NCBI GenBank assembly: GCA_003162235.1
Contig: PMMN01000072.1
Coordinates: 263-13,088, forward strand
Direction: 5' to 3'
Source: Actinomycetota bacterium
GTDB taxonomy: Bacteria > Actinomycetota > Thermoleophilia > Gaiellales > Gaiellaceae
DNA length: 12,826 bases
Under the pieces are notes generated by a model that saw nothing but the letters and a program-made list of their open reading frames with translations, did no database searches and was not told the DNA's origin. Positions 1 through 6,415 of the stretch are shown one piece after another. Position numbers and translations under genes: made by a program. Positions within the stretch are counted from its first letter, which is position 1, and each line of letters starts with the position of its first letter.

Positions 1-136
1 TGTAGGAGTCCGAGCTGAAGGAGAAGTTGTCATCCGCCGAGAGACGAGCGGCCGCAGAGCCGGCGCCAAAAAGCTCGACGGCGCCGAGCGCGAGAGCCAT
101 GGCGGCAAGAACTGTGAGCGAGCGAGGCCTTTCCAC
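1..136 (-). CDS. Exported Calx-beta-type protein, N-terminal part only (runs off left edge)
   Basis: Reading leftward from a GTG at 136 gives MERPRSLTVLAAMALALGAV, then a Gly/Ala-rich stretch ending in a plausible signal peptidase site (GSAAARLSA), then DDNFSFSSDSY at the window edge. The positive N-terminus, hydrophobic core and small residues make a convincing Sec signal peptide. The last residues match the opening strand of a Calx-beta domain and are nearly the same as LAFSSASYSV in the neighbouring gene remnant at 232-887. It probably encodes a secreted or cell-surface adhesion-type protein. A weak AGAGAT lies just before the GTG; the ATG 12 codons in (around 100) is a less likely start because it would cut the signal peptide short. 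The family call rests on few residues. Confidence 0.55.
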   Translation of the reverse strand, partial: MERPRSLTVLAAMALALGAVELFGAGSAAARLSADDNFSFSSDSY

Positions 137-180
137 GGGATCTCTAACCGCTGACCGTAGCCGAAGTCGGCCGGAGTCGC

Positions 181-212
181 GGGGCGGAAACGCTCAACCG
201 CGTATCCGCCCC
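181..212 (-). terminator. GC-rich hairpin after the Calx-beta remnant
   Basis: GGGGCGGA (181-188) pairs with TCCGCCCC (205-212). Inside, after one mismatch, ACGC pairs with GCGT around a six-base loop, so the stem is 8 + 4 bp. It begins 19 nt past the stop codon of the minus-strand remnant and lies before the start of the next gene at 136. There is no clear U-run, as is common in high-GC actinobacteria. The structure is symmetrical and could serve either strand. Confidence 0.6.
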
Positions 213-231
213 GTCTGTCAGATCGCTCCGC

Positions 232-887
232 CTATCGCACGCTGAAGCCGAGCAGCTTGCTGTTCATGTTCGCGCTCAGCTTGAGCCGGTAGCTGCCGCG
301 CTTGACCGGCTTGGAGCCGAACAGCTGCTTGACCGTCATCGAGTGCTTGCCCGCGAAGCTCCCGGTGTGCCTGACACTGCGCACGGTCACCCACTTCGAG
401 CCCTTCTTGATGCTGAGCAGGCAGGCGAAGCTGGTGCTCTTCGGGGCGAAGCGGTATATGAGCTTGACCTTGCGTGCCTCCGAGTTCTTGAAGTTGGTCT
501 TCGAAAGGAAAGCGGGGGCGATTTTGCCGTTGCCGTCGTCGCGGATGGTGAGGGTGGCCGTGCTCGGGCTGCCGAGAGTCGCTCCCGCAGAGGGGCTGGA
601 GAGCGAGAGCTGCACGGTCTCGTTCGCCTCGTGAATCGTGTTATTGGTGATCGGTATGGAGACAGTCTTTTGGGTCTCACCGGCGGCGAAGGTTACGGTC
701 TGATTGACGGTCGTGTAATCGCTTCCGGCCTTCGCGGTTCCGTTCGCGGTGGCGAAGTTGACCGAGTCTGTGCCTGAGGTCAGGCCCGCGCGGTTGATCG
801 TGACCGTGACATGACCGCTCGCCTCGCCGACCGAGTAGCTGGCCGAAGAAAAGGCGAGCGCCCGGTCGTTGTCGACGATCGTGAGTG
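232..887 (-). pseudogene. 3' remnant of a Calx-beta surface protein gene (5' end lost)
   Basis: The frame contains one complete Calx-beta domain, from RALAFSSASYSVGEASG to ATLTIRDDGNG (about 100 residues, with the typical DYTTVNQTVTFAAGE and NETVQLSLSSP strands). A basic C-terminal domain of about 85 residues follows, ending KLLGFSVR. Homology begins abruptly at ALTIVDND (887), the conserved last strand of a preceding Calx-beta repeat. Thirty-three nt further upstream lies the recG stop codon, and the frame then runs on inside recG out of frame. There is no signal peptide, no ribosome binding site and no ATG/GTG start near 887; a TTG at 903 is the only nearby candidate. What remains is therefore the tail of a larger multi-repeat secreted protein. 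The reading frame is intact, so the loss may be recent. It could still be translated from the TTG, but would stay in the cytoplasm. Confidence 0.7.
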
Positions 888-919
888 CGCCCGGGCGAGA
901 CAAATGTGCCGGGCGCCGC

Positions 920-3100
920 TCAGGCGAGCCCGCCGAGCTCCGCCTCCGCGTAGCGCTCCTCGAGCTCGCCTTCCAGTGGGCTGCCGGCGAGGCCCGGGGA
1001 CAGCTCGCGCGCGGCGCGCCGGGCTTGCTCGAGCAGGGCGCGGTCGGTTCTGAGACGGGTGAAGCGGAAGTCCGAGAACCCGGATTGCCTGGCGCCGAGC
1101 AGCTGCCCTTCACCGCGAATCTCGAGGTCGATCTCGGCCAGCTCGAAGCCGTCGGTGGTCTGAACCAGCGCTTCCAGGCGCCGCTGCGCCGCCTCGGTCA
1201 GCTCCTCTTTGGGGCGCGAGACGAGCAGGCAGTAGGACTGCTCCGCCCCGCGCCCGACCCGGCCGCGGAGCTGGTGGAGCTGCGCCAGCCCGAAGCGATC
1301 GGCCTCCTGGACGATCATCACGGTGGCGTTGGGAACGTCCACGCCGACCTCGATCACGGTCGTGGCGACGAGCACGTCGAGCTCCCGCTCCTTGAAGCGG
1401 GCCATGATCTCGCGCCGGTCGGCCGGGCGCAGCCGCCCGTGCATGCAGCCGACCCGAAAACCCGCCAGCTCGCCCGTACGCAGGCGCTCGGCCTCCTGCT
1501 CGGCGGCGCGCGCCTGACCGGCGGAGTCCTCCACCAGCGGGCAGACGACGTAGGCCTGGCGCCCGGCCTCGAGGTGCCTGTGCAAGCGCCGGTAGGCCTC
1601 CTCGCTGCGGTCTTCCGAGACCCAGCTCGTGATCACAGGCTTGCGCGTGGCCGGCGGCGCGGCGATCTCGCTCAGCTCCAGGTCGCCGTAGAGAGTGAGA
1701 GCGAGCGTGCGCGGAATCGGGGTCGCGCTCATGTGCAAGACGTGCGGCGAGCGGCCCTCGGAGAGAGCGGTTCTCTGCTCGACTCCGAAGCGGTGCTGCT
1801 CGTCCACGACCGCCACCGCCAGGCGCTCGAAGGCGACCTCCTTCTGAATCAGGGCGTGCGTGCCGATCGCGATCTGCGCCTCGCCGCTTGCGATCCGCGC
1901 CCGCGCCGCCTCGTGCTCCTTCGCCGGTAGAGCGCTCGTCAGGAGCAGGCACTCGACGCCGAGCCCGCGGCAGATCTCCTCGAGGGTGAGGAAGTGCTGC
2001 TCGGCAAGCGTCTCGGTGGGCGCCATCAGCGCGCCCTGATAGCCCGCCTCGACCGCGCGTAGAAGCGCGTAGAGCGCAACAGCGGTCTTGCCCGAGCCGA
2101 CATCGCCCTGGAGCAGGCGCTGCATCGGACGGGAGCGGGCGAGGTCGTGGTCGATCTCGGCGACGGCGGAGAGCTGGTGCGGAGTCAGCCGGAACGGAAG
2201 CGCCTCGAAGTAGCGCTCGATCAGGGATCCGGGCGGACCGAGCGCGGGCGCCTCGGAGGCGTCGCGCTCGCGGGCGACCCGCGCGAGCGCGAGCTGGAAG
2301 AGCAAGAGCTCGTCGAAGGCGAGGCGCCTCCTCCCCTCCTCCCCCTGGCCCGGGCGCGCGGGCCGGTGCAGGGCGACGACGGCGTCGGGACGCAGCGGCA
2401 GCTCGAGCCGAGTGCGCAGCGACGCCGGCAGGGGATCGGGGAACTCGTGCGCAAGTGGAAGCACGCGTTCGACCAGACCACGCAACCGCTTGAGCGAGAC
2501 CTCCTCGCTGGCGGGATAGACGGGCGCGTTGTCGGCGGTCGCCCGCGCTTCGCCGAGATCGAAGTCGCGCACCGCGAAGGAGCCGCGCTTGAGCTGGCCG
2601 CGGACTCGCAACCGTGTACCCGGTACGAGCTTCTCCTGCAGCCAGAGCTGGTTGAACCAGACGCAGGCCACCTCGCCGCTGGCATCCGAGACGAGCGCCT
2701 CCACCAGCGACAGCCGCCGGCGCGGCCGGCGCACGCCGACCTGGCGCACCTCGCCTTCGATCGTCGCCTCCTCTCCGATCAGGAGCTCGGCGATCCTGCG
2801 CTCGGGAGCGGCGGGCTCGTAGCGAAAAGGCCGGTACTCGAGCAGGTCGCGCACGCTGCGCAGACCCATCCGCGCGAGCGACTTCTCGAGTGTCGTCCCC
2901 ACTCCCGGGAGCGTGCGCAAGCTCCGGGCGAGTTTCTCGGGATCGGCAAAGAAACGCGGGCAGGGCCAGCTACCCGGCCGACCAGACTCGGCGAAGGCGG
3001 CCGGTAGAGCGCGGTTTTTCGTATCTCCCGTCAGGGTGGCCCGAGTATAGGTCCAGGACCGGCGGGCGGGCGAAGGCACAAGCCCGACATAAACCTCCAC
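920..3100 (-). CDS. recG: ATP-dependent DNA helicase RecG
   Basis: RecG is the superfamily 2 helicase that remodels stalled replication forks and branch-migrates Holliday junctions. From the GTG at 3100 the product has 726 residues; E. coli RecG has about 693. The N-terminal part (about 60-245) holds a helix-hairpin-helix-like LPGVGTTLEKSL and the OB-type wedge region. The helicase core shows Walker A GDVGSGKT (332-339), PTETLAEQH (361-369), the RecG-specific DEQHRFGVEQR (433-443), SATPIPRT (458-465), VATTVIEVGVDVP (578-590) and QLHQLRGRVGRG (607-618). The C-terminal tail is complete. The start is uncertain: the first 55 residues look non-conserved, a second GTG lies at 3079, and no good ribosome binding site precedes either. 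The next in-frame start is TTG at codon 61, next to the conserved block. The gene stands alone, with a repeat cluster upstream and the Calx-beta remnant 33 nt downstream. Confidence 0.95.
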   Translation of the reverse strand: MEVYVGLVPSPARRSWTYTRATLTGDTKNRALPAAFAESGRPGSWPCPRFFADPEKLARSLRTLPGVGTTLEKSLARMGLRSVRDLLEYRPFRYEPAAPERRIAELLIGEEATIEGEVRQVGVRRPRRRLSLVEALVSDASGEVACVWFNQLWLQEKLVPGTRLRVRGQLKRGSFAVRDFDLGEARATADNAPVYPASEEVSLKRLRGLVERVLPLAHEFPDPLPASLRTRLELPLRPDAVVALHRPARPGQGEEGRRRLAFDELLLFQLALARVARERDASEAPALGPPGSLIERYFEALPFRLTPHQLSAVAEIDHDLARSRPMQRLLQGDVGSGKTAVALYALLRAVEAGYQGALMAPTETLAEQHFLTLEEICRGLGVECLLLTSALPAKEHEAARARIASGEAQIAIGTHALIQKEVAFERLAVAVVDEQHRFGVEQRTALSEGRSPHVLHMSATPIPRTLALTLYGDLELSEIAAPPATRKPVITSWVSEDRSEEAYRRLHRHLEAGRQAYVVCPLVEDSAGQARAAEQEAERLRTGELAGFRVGCMHGRLRPADRREIMARFKERELDVLVATTVIEVGVDVPNATVMIVQEADRFGLAQLHQLRGRVGRGAEQSYCLLVSRPKEELTEAAQRRLEALVQTTDGFELAEIDLEIRGEGQLLGARQSGFSDFRFTRLRTDRALLEQARRAARELSPGLAGSPLEGELEERYAEAELGGLA

Positions 3101-3147
3101 GGATTGGTGACCGATGCGGCTTGATGCAGTCGCTTCGGGTCGTTGGG

Positions 3148-3180
3148 GGCACCACGTTCCGCCGCCCCCGCCCTGAGCGC
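3148..3180. repeat. GC-rich intergenic repeat, copy A (partial)
   Basis: GGCACCACGTTCCGCCGCCC matches the 5' half of copies B, C and D (ACGTTCCGCCGCCC core). The similarity fades after about 33 nt. It lies 48 nt upstream of the recG start codon, in the same orientation as the other copies. Confidence 0.6.
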
Positions 3181-3215
3181 CAAGTGGGATAAAGACCTGC
3201 CGCCTGGGTATATGA

Positions 3216-3312
3216 CGGCACTTCTTTCCGCCGCCCGCCTCCGAGCCACCCGCCCGCGGGGTCGTTGAAAAGTACCGTCCCGACGAGACGAAAAGCGCAA
3301 CTCGATGTGCCG
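3216..3312. repeat. GC-rich intergenic repeat, copy B, with complementary ends
   Basis: The core (3216-3265) matches copy D at 46 of 50 positions by eye: CGGCACT, then TTCCGCCGCCCGCC, CCGAGCCACCC and CCCGCGGGGTCGT. The unit extends further: an A-rich segment after GGGGTCGT, AAAAGCGC and ATGTGCCGA are shared with copy C. The first six bases CGGCAC (3216-3221) are the reverse complement of GTGCCG (3307-3312), so a transcript of either strand could close on itself. The 394-nt stretch 3101-3494 contains this cluster and no credible gene. Confidence 0.75.
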
Positions 3313-3348
3313 ATTCTGCGCCGATTCAGAGAATTCGCGCCACCCGTA

Positions 3349-3436
3349 GGGCACCGCGTTCCGCCGCCCCCCGCCTAGATCCGCCCACCCTCGGGGTCGT
3401 AAAACGGTAGCGAGAAAGAGCGCGGCGAATGTGCCG
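3349..3436. repeat. GC-rich intergenic repeat, copy C
   Basis: GGGCACCGCGTTCCGCCGCC, then CCGCC, CCGCCCACCC and CGGGGTCGT, followed by AAAACGGTA, AAAGAGCGCGG and ATGTGCCGA. This is the same order of blocks as copy B, but shorter by about ten bases and more diverged. The ends GGCAC (3350-3354) and GTGCC are again complementary. It lies between copy B and the 3' end of the histidine kinase gene. Confidence 0.65.
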
Positions 3437-3494
3437 ACTTCGTTCCAACTCCCGGCTCTCGATTCTCAGCGCAAGATCGGAACGATCGAAGAGC

Positions 3495-4835
3495 TCAGCC
3501 CGTGCGCAGGTGAATGACGGCGTCTAGACCGCCGCCGGGAGCCTCGCGCAACTCGACCGTGCCCCCGTCGATCTCGACCAGGCGTTTGACGATCGCCAGC
3601 CCGAGACCCGAGCCGGCGCCCGTCTTACCGCCGCGCCAGAAGCGATCGAAAGCCCGCTCCCGCTGCTCGGCGGTCATGCCCGGGCCATGGTCGAGCACGT
3701 GCAGCTCCCCGCTCGAGCCCGAGATCGTGATCGAGCTGCCCTCGGGGCTCACGGCAAGCGCGTTTGCGAGCAGGTTCTCGAGCACCTGGCTGAGGCGGTC
3801 GCGACCGACCAGCGCGGTTCCCTTTACATCGATCTCGAGCCGCACGCGCCGCTCGTCGGTGAGCGCCGACCAGGCCTCGGTGCGCTTGGCCACGAGCGCG
3901 GCGAGATCGACTCGCTCGGGCGGCGATACTTCGGCGCGAGCGAGCGAGAGCAGACCGGCAACCAGGCGCGAGAGGCGCTCGACCTCCTCCAGCGCCCGCT
4001 CCAGATCGGCCCGGCCCGATTCGGTCGCCTCGGCGCCGATGTTCTCGAGCCGCAGCCTGAGAGCGGTCAGGGGCGTTCGCAGCTGGTGCGAGGCGTCGGC
4101 GACGAACTCTTCCTGCGAGCGCACGAGCTGCTCGAGCTCGCCGATCATGTGGTTGAAGGTGGCGGCGAGCGAGCGAACCTCGGGCGGACCCTCCTCGTCG
4201 GCGCGCACGCCGAGGTCGCCGGCGCCGGCGTCGGCGGCGACGTTCTCCAGACGCCCGAGCGGAGCCGATACCCAGCTTGCAAAGCGAAGCCCAACCAGGG
4301 CGGCCGCCGCCAGCACGATGCCCCCGATCGCAAGCAGCATCAGCCAGTAGCGCCGGACGCGCGCGTCCACTTGCGTGGTCGAGTATGTGATCCTGACCGC
4401 CCCGGTTACTTTCGACCCGGAGGAGGCTGGAACGGCGACGTAGAGCAGGTTCTCGTGCAGCGTCTTGGAGTAGCGGGTCCCGGGCTTCACGTTCCCGTGC
4501 AGGGCCGCGATGATCTCGGGCCGCGTGGCGAAGGTGCGCGGCCCGCCGGCGGGAGGATTGGTGTCGATGATGGCGACGCCCTTGAGGTTGACGATGACAA
4601 CGCGCCCGCCAGATTGCTTGCTGTATTCGAACGCTGCGACGGCGAGCGCACGCGGCTGGGTCTTGTTCTCGAGCGCATCCTCGGCGAAGGCGGCGAGGAA
4701 GCTGGCGTCGCGTTCGACCCTTGTGACCAGGTCGTTGCGCTCGTTTCGTCGGTTGACGAGTCCGAGCGGTACCTCGAGCACGGCCAGGACTAGAACTGTC
4801 AGCCCCAGGTAGGTCAGAAGCAGCCTTTTCGTCAT
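3495..4835 (-). CDS. Sensor histidine kinase (two-component system, HAMP type)
   Basis: A membrane sensor kinase of 446 residues. TM1 is at about 5-27 and TM2 at about 164-186, enclosing an extracytoplasmic sensor of about 135 residues with no cysteine pair or metal-binding cluster. A HAMP segment (about 187-240) follows, then the dimerisation helix with the phosphorylated His in SHQLRTPL (H250). The N box is NLLANAL (354-360), the G1 box DHGPGM (382-387) and the G2 box GSGLGLAI (408-415), all complete. The ATG at 4835 overlaps the regulator's stop as ATGA, so the pair is translationally coupled; MTKRLLLTYLGL is a typical membrane-anchor start. An upstream extension of the frame would only read the regulator gene out of frame. 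The signal sensed is unknown. Position next to the redox operons suggests a redox, metal or envelope cue; that is inference. Confidence 0.93.
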   Translation of the reverse strand: MTKRLLLTYLGLTVLVLAVLEVPLGLVNRRNERNDLVTRVERDASFLAAFAEDALENKTQPRALAVAAFEYSKQSGGRVVIVNLKGVAIIDTNPPAGGPRTFATRPEIIAALHGNVKPGTRYSKTLHENLLYVAVPASSGSKVTGAVRITYSTTQVDARVRRYWLMLLAIGGIVLAAAALVGLRFASWVSAPLGRLENVAADAGAGDLGVRADEEGPPEVRSLAATFNHMIGELEQLVRSQEEFVADASHQLRTPLTALRLRLENIGAEATESGRADLERALEEVERLSRLVAGLLSLARAEVSPPERVDLAALVAKRTEAWSALTDERRVRLEIDVKGTALVGRDRLSQVLENLLANALAVSPEGSSITISGSSGELHVLDHGPGMTAEQRERAFDRFWRGGKTGAGSGLGLAIVKRLVEIDGGTVELREAPGGGLDAVIHLRTG

Positions 4836-5500
4836 TGGGGCGCCTGTAGCCGGAAACCGACTCCGCGCACCGTCTCGATCCAGCCGGGATTGCCGAGCTT
4901 GCGCCTGAGCGAGGCGACGTGCACGTCGATCGTCTTCGTCGACCCGAACCAGCGCGACTCCCAGACGCGCTCGAACAGCAGGTGCCGCGTCACCGCAACC
5001 CCGGGCTCGGCGGCAAGCGCCGCCAGTAGGTCGAACTCCTTGGCGGTGAGCTTTAGCTCGCGCTCGCCGAGAAGGACGCGCCGGGCACGGGTATCTACGA
5101 GCAACTCGCCCACCTGCAGGCGACCGTCCGGCACCGGCTGCGTTCGCGTGCGCCGGCTGACAGCACGAATCCGGGCCACCAGCTCGCGCAGGCCGAAGGG
5201 CTTGACAACATAGTCGTCGGCGCCGAGCTCGAGCCCGACCACGCGATCGACCTCCTCCCCGCGGGCGCTGACCATGATGATCGGTACATCCGAGCGCTCG
5301 CGCAGGCGCCGGCAGACCGTGTAGCCGTCGATATCGGGCAGGCGCAGGTCGAGCAGAACGACGTCGGGCTCGGCCGCGGCGAGCGCCTGCTCTCCGGTCG
5401 CCGCCCACTCGACCTCGAAGCCTTCGCGCTCGAGTCCGGCGATGAGCGGCTCGGCGATCGCGCTCTCGTCCTCGACGACCAGAACCTTCATGGGCTCCAT
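4832..5500 (-). CDS. OmpR/PhoB-family response regulator
   Basis: The 222-residue product has a receiver domain (1-115) with acidic pocket E10/D11, phospho-acceptor D51 in VVLLDLRLPD, S78 and K100 in VVKPFG. A winged-helix DNA-binding domain (about 125-220) follows, with LTAKEFDLL, the recognition segment KTIDVHVASLRRKLG and the wing VRGVGFRL. Partner of the kinase that follows it with a 4-nt overlap. ATG at 5500 is used; the ATG three codons later (5491) has GGAG before it and is equally possible. The start is divergent from operon 1. The 22-bp tandem repeat in the shared upstream region (5539-5560) has the 11-bp period bound by this family, so autoregulation and control of both redox operons are likely. 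Confidence 0.94.
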   Translation of the reverse strand: MEPMKVLVVEDESAIAEPLIAGLEREGFEVEWAATGEQALAAAEPDVVLLDLRLPDIDGYTVCRRLRERSDVPIIMVSARGEEVDRVVGLELGADDYVVKPFGLRELVARIRAVSRRTRTQPVPDGRLQVGELLVDTRARRVLLGERELKLTAKEFDLLAALAAEPGVAVTRHLLFERVWESRWFGSTKTIDVHVASLRRKLGNPGWIETVRGVGFRLQAPQ

Positions 5501-5513
5501 GTTGACTTATTTA
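5500..5513 (-). promoter_or_regulatory. Possible leaderless promoter of the regulator gene
   Basis: On the minus strand TAAATA (5513-5508) is followed by 7 nt and the ATG at 5500, the spacing expected when transcription starts at the start codon. No ribosome binding site precedes this ATG, and no -35 box is recognisable. The operator at 5539-5560 ends about 25 bp upstream of the TAAATA, a usual place for an OmpR-type activator to replace a -35. Confidence 0.35.
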
Positions 5514-5538
5514 GCGTGCTCGCGGCAGCGATGAGTGC

Positions 5539-5560
5539 CTCTTTGCCGATTCTTTGCCAT
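5539..5560 (+). promoter_or_regulatory. Tandem 11-bp direct repeat, likely response-regulator operator of operon 1
   Basis: CTCTTTGCCGA (5539-5549) is followed immediately by TTCTTTGCCAT (5550-5560). A two-copy direct repeat with an 11-bp period is the standard binding-site form for OmpR/PhoB regulators. It lies in the region shared by the divergent regulator gene and operon 1, 96 nt before the operon 1 start codon. A sequence of the same design and position precedes operon 2 (8678-8699). Confidence 0.7.
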
Positions 5561-5655
5561 CCCCGAGCCATTCATTTCACATCCGTGGACATGAGCTTGC
5601 TCCGACGAGGGCATGCTTCGAGTATCAATTAATTCGAGACCAGGAGGTGATCGAG

Positions 5656-5988
5656 ATGAGGAAGCTTTATGTCGCAGTCGCGGCTCTCGTCGTGGCCATC
5701 GCGGTCGCGCTCGGCACCTACAGCGTCACCCGCTCGGCGACGCTCGGACCGGCCGGCGCGAAGGTGCAGAACGTGGCCGCAGTCGTCAGCCAGGGCAACC
5801 AGCGGCTGAACGCGACCGAGGCGGCCCTGAACGGGGCGCTTGCACTGCAGCCTCCGGCTCCGAATGGCAGCCGGATTGCTTACGTGCCGCCGCGGCCCGT
5901 GGTCGTAAACGTCACCGGCTCCGCCAGCGCGGTGCCCTACACGCCTCAGCCGGCGTACGTCGATGATGGTGGTGGTAACGGTGACTAG
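5656..5988 (+). CDS. Small single-pass membrane protein, family 1 (copy 1), unknown function
   Basis: A 110-residue protein: a short basic N-terminus (MRK), one membrane helix (about 5-24), then an extracytoplasmic tail. The tail has a short helical block RLNATEAALNGALALQPPAP (50-69), then a Pro/Val-rich stretch, and ends in acidic/Gly residues. The paralogue at 8791-9201 shares MRK, ALGTYxVTR and RLxAxEAxLxxALALxPPA. There is no Cys, CxxCH or other redox motif and no lipobox. The start is fixed by an unusually complete Shine-Dalgarno, AGGAGGTGAT, 8 nt before the ATG, and by alignment to the paralogue; further in-frame codons upstream are not supported. First gene of operon 1; overlaps the next gene by 8 nt. 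It is likely a structural or assembly subunit of the membrane redox complex, inferred from context only. Confidence 0.85.
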   Translation: MRKLYVAVAALVVAIAVALGTYSVTRSATLGPAGAKVQNVAAVVSQGNQRLNATEAALNGALALQPPAPNGSRIAYVPPRPVVVNVTGSASAVPYTPQPAYVDDGGGNGD

Positions 5989-6415
5989 CGCGATCGGGCG
6001 CTTCTGGGCGACGGCGGTCGCACTCGTCGTCTTCTTCGTGCTCTGGGCCACGCTCTCGGCCAGGCCCTGGGTCTCGGCAAGCAAGCCGGCCGATCCACGC
6101 CTGACCGCCCTGCAAGCCCGCGAGCAGAAGGTGCAAACGAAGGCGATCGCCGCTCAGCAGACGCTGAACAGGCGCTGGGCCGCCTACCGCGTAGCGTTGA
6201 TCAGGCAGCAAGGTAGCCTGACCGCTCAGCAGCGAGCCCAGCTCGCCGTCGCTCCGGCCGGGCCGTCGGTGATCGTGAAGGTCTCGGGCGCTCAGGCGGT
6301 CACGCACTCGACGGCTTCCCGTCCGGCGGTTCTGGCTCCTGCGGTTCCCGGGCTCGCGAACCCGCAGAGCACGGTGCTCACCCAGGGCGGGAACGCGGCG
6401 GCCGGTGGGAACTGA
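5981..6415 (+). CDS. Small single-pass membrane protein, family 2 (copy 1), unknown function
   Basis: A 144-residue protein with a membrane helix (about 8-26) ending in ARPWV (27-31). A conserved charged helical segment follows with DPRL (38-41), AREQ (46-49) and RWAxYRV (65-71), then an Ala/Val/Pro-rich tail. The paralogue at 9194-9601 keeps GR, VVFF, ARPWV, DPRLxALxAREQ and RWAxYRVxL. I chose GTG 5981 over the ATGs at 5963/5966 because it aligns with the paralogue's MTNDFGR start and gives the same 8-nt overlap with the preceding gene (GTGACTAG here, ATGACTAA there). GGTGGTGG upstream can serve as ribosome binding site. No cysteine or cofactor motif. The N-terminus is in and the tail is outside by the positive-inside rule. 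It is probably a partner of the protein before it, coexpressed by coupling. Confidence 0.82.
   Translation: MTSAIGRFWATAVALVVFFVLWATLSARPWVSASKPADPRLTALQAREQKVQTKAIAAQQTLNRRWAAYRVALIRQQGSLTAQQRAQLAVAPAGPSVIVKVSGAQAVTHSTASRPAVLAPAVPGLANPQSTVLTQGGNAAAGGN

Noticed and set aside
869..1930. Long plus-strand open frame (353 codons) across recG; similar long frames at 2147-3007 and 3687-4793
   Set aside because: They lie antisense to recG and the kinase gene, have low-complexity Arg/Ala/Gly-rich products with no domain, and are the expected by-product of high-GC codon bias.
2943..2951. CTTTGCCGA on the minus strand inside recG, matching the operator core
   Set aside because: It encodes conserved-looking residues (FFADPEKL), has no second half-site 11 bp away and no gene start at the right distance. 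Treated as chance.
3148..3436. CRISPR-like or tandem repeat array
   Set aside because: The three copies are degenerate, of unequal spacing (about 70 and 130 nt) and have no cas genes nearby; a fourth copy is 9 kb away. It is an interspersed repeat.
4836..5408. N-terminal extension of the histidine kinase frame up to 5408
   Set aside because: It reads the response regulator gene out of frame. The ATG at 4835 begins with a proper membrane anchor and overlaps the regulator stop as ATGA.
5900..6310. VTGSAS (family 1 copy 1) and VSGAQ (family 2 copy 1) as possible ApbE flavinylation sites
   Set aside because: They lack the upstream Asp and the following Thr/Ser in the right place, and neither is conserved in the operon 2 paralogues. 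Kept only as a remote possibility.
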